A stretch of DNA of 64,000 nt from Magnetaquicoccus sp039908525 (GTDB taxonomy: Bacteria > Pseudomonadota > Magnetococcia > Magnetococcales > Magnetaquicoccaceae). The position numbers and the translations under genes were made by a program. Location: the NCBI GenBank assembly GCA_039908525.1, contig JAMOAY010000017.1, forward strand, positions 1-64,000, given 5' to 3'. The notes under the pieces were generated by a model, which was not told the origin of the DNA, searched no databases, and was given only the letters and a program-made list of their open reading frames with translations. Below are positions 44,167 to 52,581 of this stretch, in pieces (the first letter of the stretch is position 1; every line of letters starts with the position of its first letter).

Positions 44167-45402
44167 TTATGGCACGGCGGGAGCCAATCCGCCCAGCCAG
44201 TAGATGCCCCATGCCAGGCTGCACAGCGTGATCGGTACCCCTGCCCGCAAGTAGGCCCGGAAACCGAGAATCACCCCCTGGCGGCGGGCCGTTTCGGCCA
44301 CGATCAGATTGGCCACCGAACCCAGCAGGGTGAGATTGCCCGCCAGGGTGGTGGCCATCGCCAGGGTCAGCCAGGCCGTCTCTGCCCAGGGCAGTCCGGT
44401 CACCAGGGGGCGCAGCAGCAAAACCGCCGGAACATTGGAGACCGTGTTGCTGAGCACCACGCCGATCACCGCCAGGGAGGGAAGTTGCACCCCCCCATCG
44501 CCCACCAACAGAGAGAGGAAACGGTCGCTGAAACCGGTGGTTTCCACCGCCCGGGTAACGACAAACAGGGCGGCAAAAAAGAGCAGAACGCCCCCATCGA
44601 CCTCCTGCAACACCCGATCGGCCGGCCAGCGCCGGCTGACCAACAGCAGACTGGCCGCCGCAAGGGCCGACAGGGAGACCGGCAGGCCCGCCAACAGCAT
44701 GCCCACCAGCAGCAGGGTGGCGATCAGACTCTTCCACAACAGGGGGGGATCGACCCGGAGGACAGAGTCCGGGGCGCTGCCTCGCGGCCGTGCGGCCAGT
44801 TCGTGCCGGTACAAGCCGACCAGGATCAACCAGGCGATCCCCAACCCGCCCAGGGCCACCGGCGCCAGAGCGATCAAAAAACGTTGAAAGGAGATACCCG
44901 ACGCAATGCCGATCAGCATGTTTTGTGGGTTGCCGATCAGGGTGGCCACCGAACCGATATTGGCCGACACCGCCAGCGCGATCAGAAACGGGGTGGCCGG
45001 CAAGCCGACGGCCAGCACCACCTCCAGGACCAGAGGGGTAAACGAGAGAACAATGGTATCGTTCAGGAACAGGGCGGAGAGCAGGCCGGCCATCAGCATG
45101 AGCAGGGCCAGCAAGGCGACCGGGGGGAGATGGACCGCCACCGTCCAGCGGGCCACCCAGGCGAAAAAACCGGCCATGCGCAGGTGGGCATTGAGCACCA
45201 TCATGGACATCAACAGCGTCAGGGTGTCCAGATCGACGGCCTGCAGAGCAGCCTGCCAGGAGATGGCGCCCGACAAAACCAGCAGCGCCCCACCCACCAG
45301 GCAGAGGGTGGCACGGTTCATGGAGAGCCCTGGCAGATGCCCAATCGCCACACCCGCCAGCGTGGTGACCAGAATCACCAACCAAACACCCTCTTGCCAC
45401 AT
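44167..45402 (-). CDS. CitMHS/ArsB-NhaD-like ion transporter permease
   Basis: A 411-residue membrane protein with about eleven hydrophobic segments and two symmetric halves. Landmarks are FLNDTIVLSFTPLVLEV and IGSVATLIGNPQNMLIG in the first half and SNTVSNVPAVLLLRPL and LLGSVANLIVAETAR in the second. These N-D-T and GNPxN-type hairpins are typical of the ion-transporter superfamily (SLC13, ArsB, NhaD, CitMHS). The transported ion (dicarboxylate, arsenite, sulfate or sodium) cannot be inferred. ATG 45402 is chosen because the first helix begins there; the frame is open to 45525 across the tpx terminator. Confidence 0.85.
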   Translation of the reverse strand: MWQEGVWLVILVTTLAGVAIGHLPGLSMNRATLCLVGGALLVLSGAISWQAALQAVDLDTLTLLMSMMVLNAHLRMAGFFAWVARWTVAVHLPPVALLALLMLMAGLLSALFLNDTIVLSFTPLVLEVVLAVGLPATPFLIALAVSANIGSVATLIGNPQNMLIGIASGISFQRFLIALAPVALGGLGIAWLILVGLYRHELAARPRGSAPDSVLRVDPPLLWKSLIATLLLVGMLLAGLPVSLSALAAASLLLVSRRWPADRVLQEVDGGVLLFFAALFVVTRAVETTGFSDRFLSLLVGDGGVQLPSLAVIGVVLSNTVSNVPAVLLLRPLVTGLPWAETAWLTLAMATTLAGNLTLLGSVANLIVAETARRQGVILGFRAYLRAGVPITLCSLAWGIYWLGGLAPAVP

Positions 45403-45462
45403 ACCGCCGGTCTCTCTCAAACGGCGATGAGGCAGGGGGCGCCACCGCCATTGCAACGAAAA

Positions 45463-45503
45463 ACCGCACCAGAGAGGAAACTCACCCACCTCTCTGGTGC
45501 GGT
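45463..45503 (-). terminator. Rho-independent terminator of tpx
   Basis: A perfect 15-base-pair stem (45463-45477 with 45489-45503, arms ACCGCACCAGAGAGG and its complement) with an 11-base loop. On the minus strand it is followed by TTTTTCG. It lies about 90 bases past the tpx stop and separates tpx from the permease gene. Confidence 0.85.
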
Positions 45504-45590
45504 CGGGTACGGAGGACGGTTGCACTGCACAGAGGGGACACGGTAGAATGGCCCGCTGTGAGTGCCGCCCAAAGGGTCCTGCGCCGAGCC

Positions 45591-46091
45591 CTAGCCGAGG
45601 GCCGCCAAGGCCTCCCCGTAATTCGGTTCTTCAACGATTTCCGGAACTTGTTGTGTGTAGAGCACGGTACCGCTGCCGTCCAACACCACCACTGCCCGGG
45701 ACAGCAGACCGGCCAGAGGACCGTCCGTCATGCGCACGCCATAGGCCTCACCGAACCCCCTGCTCCGCATCTCCGATACGGAGTGAACCGCCTCCAGCCC
45801 TTCGGCGCCGCAGAAGCGCTTGTGGGCAAAGGGCAGATCCAGGGAGACGCAGAGGATGACGGTGTTGGAAAGGCTGGCGGCCTCGGCGTTGAAGCGCCGC
45901 ACAGAGGCGGCGCACACCCCGGTGTCAACGCTGGGGAAGATGTTCAGCACCACCCGCTTGCCGGCAAAGCTCTGCAGCGACAGGTCCGTCAGGCTGGTGT
46001 CGGTCAGGCAGAAGTCCGGCGCCTTGCTGCCGACTGCGGGCAGGTTGCCGCAGGTGTGGACGGGGGTACCTTTGAAAGCAATCTGAGCCAT
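45591..46091 (-). CDS. tpx: Thiol peroxidase (atypical 2-Cys peroxiredoxin)
   Basis: A 166-residue cytoplasmic peroxidase that reduces lipid and other peroxides with thioredoxin. The peroxidatic Cys is C60 in FPSVDTGVCAASVR and the resolving Cys C94 in HKRFCGAEG, the same places as in E. coli Tpx. The N-terminus (FKGTPVHTCG) and PDFCLTDTSL also fit. GGAGG lies seven bases before ATG 46091. It is divergent from the YaiI-family gene and closed by a strong hairpin terminator. Confidence 0.95.
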   Translation of the reverse strand: MAQIAFKGTPVHTCGNLPAVGSKAPDFCLTDTSLTDLSLQSFAGKRVVLNIFPSVDTGVCAASVRRFNAEAASLSNTVILCVSLDLPFAHKRFCGAEGLEAVHSVSEMRSRGFGEAYGVRMTDGPLAGLLSRAVVVLDGSGTVLYTQQVPEIVEEPNYGEALAALG

Positions 46092-46198
46092 GGAATGGCC
46101 TCCTTGAAAATAGTGAGTGTGGAACAAAAACCAACAGGGTACCAAGCGTAAACATATCGGAAAGAGAGGTCAATGATAAACGCGCACCCATCCATCCC

Positions 46199-46741
46199 AT
46201 GGGCCGAGATGACGGCCTGGACACAACGATGAGCACGACCGACGGCCAGTGCGCCCAGGGGGGGCGTACACCGGAGATTTATGTGGACGGGGATGCCTGT
46301 CCGGTCAAAGAGGAGGTGTTACGGGTGGCGACCCGCCACGGATTGGCAGTCCATCTGGTGAGTCACCAGTGGCTGCGGTTGGGCAACACGCCACCCCGGG
46401 TGCGGGTCGTGGTGGTCTCCAAGGGCACCGACAGCGCCGACGACTGGATTGTTGAACATATCCAGGGGGGTGACATCGCCGTGACGGCGGACATCCTGTT
46501 GGCCGGGCGGTGCCTGGAGGTGGGGGCGCGTGCCCTGCGTCCCAATGGCAAGCCTTTCGATGCCGACAGCATCGGCATGGCCATTGCCATGCGGGATCTG
46601 ATGGCCAACCTGCGGGATATTGGCCAGATGGTCGGTCAGACAGCCGCCTTCACCAAACAGGATCGATCCCGTTTTCTGGGGGCGTTGGAAAACGCCGTTC
46701 AGGCCAGTCTGAGGGAGTCGCGCGCCCAGGGCAGGCCGTGA
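46199..46741 (+). CDS. YaiI/YqxD (UPF0178, DUF188) family protein
   Basis: A 180-residue protein. EIYVDGDACPVKEEVLRVATRH near the start, then VSKGTDSADDWIVEH, DIAVTADILLAGRCLE and a Ser/Thr-rich C-terminus with FTKQDRSRFLGALE are the conserved blocks of UPF0178. The acidic residues recall PIN-like nucleases, but no activity is proven. Two starts are possible, ATG 46199 and ATG 46229, neither with a clear ribosome site; the conserved region starts after both. It is followed by a hairpin array. Confidence 0.9.
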   Translation: MGRDDGLDTTMSTTDGQCAQGGRTPEIYVDGDACPVKEEVLRVATRHGLAVHLVSHQWLRLGNTPPRVRVVVVSKGTDSADDWIVEHIQGGDIAVTADILLAGRCLEVGARALRPNGKPFDADSIGMAIAMRDLMANLRDIGQMVGQTAAFTKQDRSRFLGALENAVQASLRESRAQGRP

Positions 46742-46810
46742 CACACACAAGAAATTTTGCAACCATATCATGAGCATACATCTTGATGTTCTACAAATTT
46801 TCATGGGGGT

Positions 46811-46948
46811 CCGGGGGAGATTATCTCCCCCGGTGGGGGGCTGGGGGCAAAGCCCCCAGGGTCTTGAAAAACAGACGGGGCTTCGCCCCGGACCCCACCA
46901 GAGGGCGCTGCCCTCTGGACGCCCGCCGGGGAGCGTGACGCTCCCCGG
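46811..46948. repeat. Intergenic palindromic hairpin array (copy 2)
   Basis: Five strong GC-rich hairpins in 138 bases: 46811-46833 (11-bp stem), 46841-46859 (8-bp stem, AAA loop), 46877-46889 (GGGGC/GCCCC, TTC loop), 46898-46918 (9-bp stem, GCT loop) and 46926-46948 (11-bp stem, single-base centre). The third hairpin and its GGACCCCACCA linker are the same as in the array at 27599-27665. It fills the gap between two convergent genes and could end both transcripts, but so many adjacent palindromes exceed what termination needs. Confidence 0.85.
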
Positions 46949-46997
46949 ACCCCTGCAATAATTTGGTAAATCAAGAAGATGAAACATTCAGGGGGGA

Positions 46998-48596
46998 TCA
47001 GTCGTCATCCCCCGCCGCCACATCCTTGCAGGTCGGCTGGTTGGCCGTTTTCGGACAGAGCAGGCGCCAGGGGTGTTTGCCATCCCCCGTGCAGGTGACC
47101 CTCCTCTCTGCCTTCAACCCACCCCACTCCGGTTTGAAAAGCGGCATCTCGTACCGGGCCTGCACCTGTTCACCCTCCGGCACAAACCGGGCATGCAAAT
47201 AGCCAAACTGAACCGATTGCAGGCCGAGCAGATCCCCCTTGCCCTCCACCTCACAGGTGATCCCCGACCGACCGGACAGCGCCACCCCGCCGTTGCCCAC
47301 CGTGATCTGGGTCGGCTGCGCCTTGGCGCGAATCAGATTGAACTGATGCTTGTGGGCTGAGACCACAGCCGCCACCTTCGACAGGTGGTCGCGCAAATCG
47401 GAACCCTGCAGCGCCTTGGTCACCGTCGTCTCGTCCAACTCGCTTTTTCGGGTGTCCAACTCATACACCGGCTCATGGACGAAGATCCAGAGGGGTTTAT
47501 CCGCCGGAAGGGGTTTGGCAAACTCTTTGGCTACCCCTGAGAACTGCTTTTTGAACAACGCTTTGGTCTCATCCGGCTGCTTGTCCCGCCCATCCCCGGT
47601 GCGCACAAAATCCATCATGACCAGTCGCACCTGCTTTTGGGTCACGACCGGCTTGCTCACCGTGCCACCGTAGAGCACGCCGTCCACCGCAAAGGGCGGC
47701 AGGGCATCGTTCAACTTGGAGGCCACCGCATGGCACGCGAGATCCCCCGCGCCAAAGAAATAAAACCACCCCTCTCCCCGACCCTTCCAGCCCGATTTGT
47801 CCCAATCATTCCCCTTGACGAAACAGCCTTCGTGATTGCCCCGCAACATCACCACCAGGCTTTTGGCCATGAGCCTGGCCGCCGGTTCGAACACCTCCTC
47901 TTTCCAGCCCAGTTTTCCCTCGGCCTTTTCCCAGGAGTCTGCCACATTCTCTTTCTGTCCGGAGTAGCGCATATCGCCCAAATGGACCCACAACGGCGGC
48001 ACACCCTCTCCCGCATCTGTGGCCGCCTGGTCGTTCAACTCTTTATACAACCAAGGAAAAGAGGAGGCCTTTTTCGCCTCACGGGCCGCCTGCTCGGAAC
48101 AATATTGCGCCTTGCCATCCCGGCATCCGGTGCAACCGGAGGTGATCAACTGGCTCAACGGCACCCCCCCCCGAGAGAGATCCGGCAGGAGAACCGGCAC
48201 CGCCTGTTTATCATCCGCCAGATACCCCGTGGTGAAACCCTGCAGCAGCTTGTCATCCGGCTGCAACACATGCTCACACACCTTGATGGTTGCAAACCGA
48301 TTGCCCTTGGCCACTTCGCCCTGTTTCGGACGCTCCTTCAGCGTGAACAACTCCTTGCCCTTTTTCGTGTCGGCCGTGGCATACAGGGTGGGACAGCTCT
48401 CCGTCTGGTCCACAATGGCCCGCACCGACACCCTGGGCAGAAACAGTTCCCCCTGCTTTTTGCCTTCGATCAGCTGCACCCAGTGGTAGTGGGTTTTGGC
48501 CCACCCCTCCGCCGGCACGCCCAAGCCGAGCAGCAGGCCGATGATCAGACCGACCCCACCCACACGAAATCCCGCCCCGCCAAAAACATGTGCCAT
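46998..48596 (-). CDS. Exported calcineurin-like metallophosphoesterase, cysteine-rich
   Basis: A 532-residue protein with a hydrophobic N-terminal signal segment (VGGVGLIIGLLLGLGVPAEG, likely cleaved after a small residue) and a metallophosphoesterase core: HLGDMRYSG, the LRGNHEG motif and SAHKHQFN as the C-terminal metal histidines. A Cys-rich segment (SGCTGCRDGKAQYC) precedes the core and could form disulfides in the periplasm. It should hydrolyse phosphate esters outside the cytoplasm; substrate unknown. It is convergent with the YaiI-family gene across the hairpin array. Confidence 0.87.
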   Translation of the reverse strand: MAHVFGGAGFRVGGVGLIIGLLLGLGVPAEGWAKTHYHWVQLIEGKKQGELFLPRVSVRAIVDQTESCPTLYATADTKKGKELFTLKERPKQGEVAKGNRFATIKVCEHVLQPDDKLLQGFTTGYLADDKQAVPVLLPDLSRGGVPLSQLITSGCTGCRDGKAQYCSEQAAREAKKASSFPWLYKELNDQAATDAGEGVPPLWVHLGDMRYSGQKENVADSWEKAEGKLGWKEEVFEPAARLMAKSLVVMLRGNHEGCFVKGNDWDKSGWKGRGEGWFYFFGAGDLACHAVASKLNDALPPFAVDGVLYGGTVSKPVVTQKQVRLVMMDFVRTGDGRDKQPDETKALFKKQFSGVAKEFAKPLPADKPLWIFVHEPVYELDTRKSELDETTVTKALQGSDLRDHLSKVAAVVSAHKHQFNLIRAKAQPTQITVGNGGVALSGRSGITCEVEGKGDLLGLQSVQFGYLHARFVPEGEQVQARYEMPLFKPEWGGLKAERRVTCTGDGKHPWRLLCPKTANQPTCKDVAAGDDD

Positions 48597-48635
48597 GATT
48601 CTCCCCCTGTGTTTGCTCGTCCGTCGCCGAACGGT

Positions 48636-49196
48636 TCAGTTGAGCAGGTGATTGCCGCCGCCGGGCGTGTACAGCCCGCCTCTGTCCGCCTGGCCATCCC
48701 CTGTGGGGGCAATGGTCAGGGGCAGATCCCAGTCTGCCCTGGCAACCGCATCGGTCAACAGTTTGCAGAAAGAGTGCAACAATTTTGTATCCATCGCCAC
48801 TTCAATGCCATAGCTTTCCTGGGGATGAAAACTGACCATGTACCCCCCCTGTTCCCTGGGTTCGATGCGGGCCCGGGTGACCAGAACCGGCAAAGGACCC
48901 AGAGGCATCTCATGGGGGGTATCCAGGAACTGTGTGGAAAAATCGGTCTCGGACACCGCCTGCTGGTGCATGAAATCCAGCACCGCCGCCCGGGCATGCG
49001 GGTCCACAGGGGCCAACACCGCCCGCTGGCTCTGTGCCTCCAGCGCCTGGCGCAGACCCGGCCACAACCGTTTGACAAAACGTCGGGTCAACCAGAAACG
49101 GAACTCCGTGCGCCCCTGGGTATTCACCCGCAGCTGCAGACGGTCCTCCTCGGGAGAAAAAATCACTTGAATCTGGTGAATGCGCTGCGCGTTCAT
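48636..49196 (-). CDS. Conserved-looking protein of unknown function, 186 residues
   Basis: Not assigned. The protein starts MNAQRIHQIQVIFSPEEDRL and has a strand-rich N-terminus, a basic block with RFWLTRRFVKRLWPGLR, and a strand-rich C-terminal half (YGIEVAMDTKLLHSFCKLL). The WLTRRF motif looks conserved in proteobacterial proteins I recall, but I cannot name a domain. No signal or membrane segment is seen. ATG 49196 is preceded at nine bases by AGAG; the frame is open to 49301 without support. It is upstream of the exported phosphoesterase on the same strand, 39 bases away. Confidence 0.6.
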   Translation of the reverse strand: MNAQRIHQIQVIFSPEEDRLQLRVNTQGRTEFRFWLTRRFVKRLWPGLRQALEAQSQRAVLAPVDPHARAAVLDFMHQQAVSETDFSTQFLDTPHEMPLGPLPVLVTRARIEPREQGGYMVSFHPQESYGIEVAMDTKLLHSFCKLLTDAVARADWDLPLTIAPTGDGQADRGGLYTPGGGNHLLN

Positions 49197-49659
49197 CTGA
49201 AAAAGCTCTGGAAAAGGCGTGACACGGCCCGACAAGACACGGGTACCGCACCGCGCCAGGGACCGCAAATCTCTTCGTGCAACACTTTGTGAAACCAACA
49301 AAACATGCTACCCACCCCGATTTGAGTAACACAGAATCCTGTCCGCCGTCCAGCAGTAATCCGAAAAAAAATTTGCGCAGCCCACCAAAAAAAAGTTGAA
49401 ATCAGGCTGAATGGCTCGTAGACTACCGCGTCATCATCGTACCAGGGTTTCTGCTGGCAGTGCCGACGTGTGTTGAAACGATTGCCGGCCCGGCGCTCCG
49501 TCAGGGATCGACGCCTGTGCGCTCCCGACACCAAGACCCGGCAAAGCGGACAGCGGTCCGATTGGTTGCGAAGGCAGCGGGAACGTGTATCGTGCACGGT
49601 GTCTTTGGCAGTTCTGGATGACAATCCACAATAACCTCACAAAGCAAAGGAAAAAAGAA
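49197..49659. other. Intergenic region upstream of the small exported proteins
   Basis: About 460 bases with no supported gene. Two A runs (around 49365-49372 and 49387-49395) mark an AT-rich patch. The part just before 49660 must hold the promoter and ribosome site of the 48-residue exported protein. No tRNA or repeat was found. Confidence 0.35.
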
Positions 49660-49806
49660 ATGAACAAAGCCGCTCGTTTGGTTGCCCTGATGGCCGCCGC
49701 TGGTTTCATGGTGTCCACCGCCGCCTATGCCGCCGATCCCGCGAAAGTGGATTGCAAGGGCGACAAGAAGTGCGAAGAGCAGCAGAAAGCCGCCACCAAG
49801 AAGTAG
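49660..49806 (+). CDS. Tiny exported protein (48 residues)
   Basis: ATG 49660 with AAGGA eight bases upstream gives a 48-residue precursor: MNKAARLVALMAAAGFMVST then AAYAAD, a textbook signal peptide with likely cleavage after AYA. The mature peptide is only about 24 residues, Lys-rich, with two Cys (DCKGDKKCEEQQ), which may form a disulfide. A strong terminator follows. A second tiny exported protein gene lies 236 bases downstream. No known family; secreted or periplasmic peptide. Confidence 0.75.
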   Translation: MNKAARLVALMAAAGFMVSTAAYAADPAKVDCKGDKKCEEQQKAATKK

Positions 49807-49839
49807 GATCGCCGTTTGGCTTAACGGTCTGGATATACG

Positions 49840-49867
49840 AAAGAGGGACGGCTATCCGTCCCTCTTT
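49840..49867 (+). terminator. Rho-independent terminator of the 48-residue protein gene
   Basis: A perfect 12-bp stem (AAAGAGGGACGG with its complement) around a CTAT loop, ending in TTT. It lies 33 bases past the stop codon. Confidence 0.85.
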
Positions 49868-50042
49868 GCGGTCCGGACAGTGCCGAGTCGCCCGGTGCAG
49901 TGCCTCGGGTGGTTTGGCGGAGTATATCAACAAGCCCATTATGCGGTGACCTTGTAGAGTCTACGATGCAGGGAACCCGTCAGAGTATGGACGACCTCGT
50001 TTAACAGCCTTATACAATACTGGGATTTAAGGAAAGAGTCAC

Positions 50043-50240
50043 ATGCAGAATCTCAAACGGATGTCGGGCGTGATCGCCCTTCTGGTCGCCATGGGTCTTT
50101 GGGTGGCCACGCCTGCTCAAGCCGCCGACGTTGGCGCCTCTGGTATGCAGACGATGGAGAAGCAGCACAAGACCAAGAAGGCCAAGAAGCACAAGAAGGC
50201 CAAGAAGCACAAGAAAAAGCCGGCCGCTGCCATGCAGTAG
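50043..50240 (+). CDS. Tiny exported Lys/His-rich protein (65 residues)
   Basis: ATG 50043 follows AAGGAAAG by six to seven bases. The product starts with a signal peptide (SGVIALLVAMGLWVATPAQA, cleavage likely after AQA), leaving about 38 residues dominated by KKAKKHKKAKKHKKK. The tail is strongly basic at neutral pH and could bind anionic polymers or metals (inference). The signal peptide resembles that of the neighbouring 48-residue protein, so the two may be distant paralogues. A strong terminator follows about 50 bases after the stop. No known family recognised. Confidence 0.75.
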   Translation: MQNLKRMSGVIALLVAMGLWVATPAQAADVGASGMQTMEKQHKTKKAKKHKKAKKHKKKPAAAMQ

Positions 50241-50287
50241 AAGGTGGCGACTGCCGTTGCAACGTGACGGCGGGTTGGGCAGGACAG

Positions 50288-50320
50288 AAAAGCGGGGCAG
50301 GCAACTGCCCCGCTTTTTTT
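50288..50320. terminator. Bidirectional terminator between the Lys/His-rich gene and transketolase
   Basis: A perfect 13-bp stem (AAAAGCGGGGCAG and complement, 50288-50300 with 50305-50317) around GCAA, followed by T residues on the plus strand and preceded by A residues that serve the convergent transketolase transcript on the minus strand. Confidence 0.88.
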
Positions 50321-50323
50321 ATG

Positions 50324-52303
50324 CTACCGCACGGCCCCACCCAGCAGTCGCAGAGCGGATTCCACGATATTTTCCACTGAAAAACCAAACTCCCGCAACA
50401 CACGCGGGCCAGGCGCCGAGGCGCCAAAGCGGTCCAGCGCCAGGACGCCCCCCCGATCTCCCACCCAGCGATGCCAACCCATGGCAGAGCCGGCCTCCAC
50501 CGCCAGACGGGGGGTGCCGCAGGCCGAGAGCACCTGGGTCTGGTACTGTTCCGACTGTTCGGCAAACAGTTCCCAACTGGGCATGGAGACCACGCGCACG
50601 CGATGGATGGCATGTGCCGCCAACGGGGCAAGGGCGGCCAGCGCCAGGTGCACCTCGGCCCCGGTGGCCAGGATGGTCAGCTGCGGTTCGCCCTCGCAAT
50701 CGGCCAGGATGTAGGCGCCCCGCGCCACACCACTTCTGGCAGGTTCGGTGGGCAACAGAGGCAAATTTTGCCGGGAGAGAACCAGCACCATGGGACGCTG
50801 CAACAGGATGGCCAGACGCCAGGCCGCTGCGGTTTCGACGGCGTCGGCCGGACGCAGCACGATCAGATTGGGTATGGCGCGCAAGGCCGCCAACTGCTCC
50901 ACCGGTTGATGGGTCGGACCATCCTCGCCCACCGCGATGCTGTCGTGTGTCAATACGTAGACGATGTGCACATTCATCAGAGCGGAAAGGCGGATGGCAC
51001 CGCGCATGTAATCCGAAAAGACCAGGAAGGTGGCACAGAAGGGCAACAGACCTTTGTGCAAGGCCATGCCGTTGCAAAGGGCGGCCATGGCGTGTTCCCG
51101 CACCCCAAAATGGATGTTGCGCGCGTCGTCACACTGCAACCAGGTATTGTTGGAGGGGGCCAGGTCGGCGGAGCCTCCCATCAAGGCGGGCAGGTGCGGA
51201 GCAATGGCGTTCAACGCCAAGCCGGAGGCCACTCGGGTCGCTTTGGGCTTGTCCCCCAGATCGAGTCTGGCCAACGCCTGATCCCACGCCGGCGGCAGGA
51301 TGCCGGCCATTTGCTCCCGGAAAAGCGCCATCTCGGCGGGAAATTGCTCCTGCAGAGCGGCCAATCGGTCGGCCCATTCCGCCTCCCAGGCATGGCCACG
51401 GGCCCGCAGGGTACGGCCATGGTCTGCGGCCTCCTGCGGGACATGAAAAGGGATTTCGGGCCATTGAAAAAACTGCCGGGTGGCGCGCAGGGCCTCTTTC
51501 CCAAGGGGGGCGCCGTGGACGGCGGCACTGTCTGCCTTCGGCGAGCCAAAGCCGATGTGGGTGCGCACCAGGATCAGGGAGGGACGCTGCACCTCCGCCT
51601 GGGCCTGGCGGATGGCGGACTCCAACTGGTCCAGGTTTTCCCCATCCTCCACCCGGATGACCTGCCACCGGTAAGCGGCAAAGCGGGCGGCCACATCTTC
51701 GGTAAAGGCCAGTTGGGTACTGCCTTCAATGCTGATGCGGTTGTCGTCGTAGAGGTAAATCAGCTTGCCCAACCCCTGATGGCCGGCCAACGAGGCCGCT
51801 TCCGAGCTGATCCCTTCCATCAGATCACCATCCGAAACAATGGCATAGGTATGGTGGTTGACCAGGGGTGCAAACCCAGGCCGGTTGAACTGGTTGGCCA
51901 GCTGCCGTTCAGCCAGGGCCATGCCGACGCCCATGGCGAACCCCTGTCCCAGGGGGCCGGTGGTGGCCTCCACACCGGGCGTCAAACCCTGTTCCGGGTG
52001 GCCGGGGGTGCGACTGCCCCACTGACGGAACTGTTTGAGCTCCTCCAACGACAGGTCATAGCCGCTGAGATGCAACAATCCGTACAGCAGTGCAGAGCCA
52101 TGTCCCGCCGAGAGGATGAAGCGATCCCGGTCCGGCCAGAGAGGATTGGCCGGATTGTGGCGCATGACCCGGTGCCACAGCACGAAGGCCATGGGCGCAG
52201 CCCCGAGCGGCATGCCCGGATGCCCGGAATCCGCCTGTTCCACGGCGTCAACGGCCAGCATGCGCAGGGTGGTCACGCACAGGGAATCGAGGGTGTTGTT
52301 CAT
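50324..52303 (-). CDS. tkt: Transketolase
   Basis: A 659-residue ThDP enzyme of the pentose phosphate and Calvin cycles, moving two-carbon units between sugar phosphates. Landmarks: DSGHPGMPLGAAPMA, SAGHGSALLYGLLHL, the ThDP/Mg segment SDGDLMEGISSE ending in YDDNRIS, HFGVREHAMAA (catalytic Glu region) and THDSIAVGEDGPTHQPVEQ. Length is normal. The start is ATG 52303; a frame extension to 52348 is Cys-rich and unsupported. It is monocistronic, divergent from yggS and closed by a bidirectional terminator. Confidence 0.96.
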   Translation of the reverse strand: MNNTLDSLCVTTLRMLAVDAVEQADSGHPGMPLGAAPMAFVLWHRVMRHNPANPLWPDRDRFILSAGHGSALLYGLLHLSGYDLSLEELKQFRQWGSRTPGHPEQGLTPGVEATTGPLGQGFAMGVGMALAERQLANQFNRPGFAPLVNHHTYAIVSDGDLMEGISSEAASLAGHQGLGKLIYLYDDNRISIEGSTQLAFTEDVAARFAAYRWQVIRVEDGENLDQLESAIRQAQAEVQRPSLILVRTHIGFGSPKADSAAVHGAPLGKEALRATRQFFQWPEIPFHVPQEAADHGRTLRARGHAWEAEWADRLAALQEQFPAEMALFREQMAGILPPAWDQALARLDLGDKPKATRVASGLALNAIAPHLPALMGGSADLAPSNNTWLQCDDARNIHFGVREHAMAALCNGMALHKGLLPFCATFLVFSDYMRGAIRLSALMNVHIVYVLTHDSIAVGEDGPTHQPVEQLAALRAIPNLIVLRPADAVETAAAWRLAILLQRPMVLVLSRQNLPLLPTEPARSGVARGAYILADCEGEPQLTILATGAEVHLALAALAPLAAHAIHRVRVVSMPSWELFAEQSEQYQTQVLSACGTPRLAVEAGSAMGWHRWVGDRGGVLALDRFGASAPGPRVLREFGFSVENIVESALRLLGGAVR

Positions 52304-52581
52304 GATCAAGCATCCAGAAAGAGTGCTGTCGCACTGCGGACATTCCACGACCCCCTCTGTTTAACACATTTCGGCTCTGTGGGTAAATGGATGGGCACAT
52401 CCTGCGCGGCACAAAACAGCCGCAGCGCCCGCCGATGAATAGATAAACGGTATGATATTTGCTTGTTTACGGAGCTTGCCGCATTGTCTGGTCCACCGTG
52501 GAGGCTTTGTCCCTGGACCCGTCACAGCGTTGAGAACCCTGACGGTCTCCGTCGGCAGAAACCACACGGGAAAGGTGCGCC

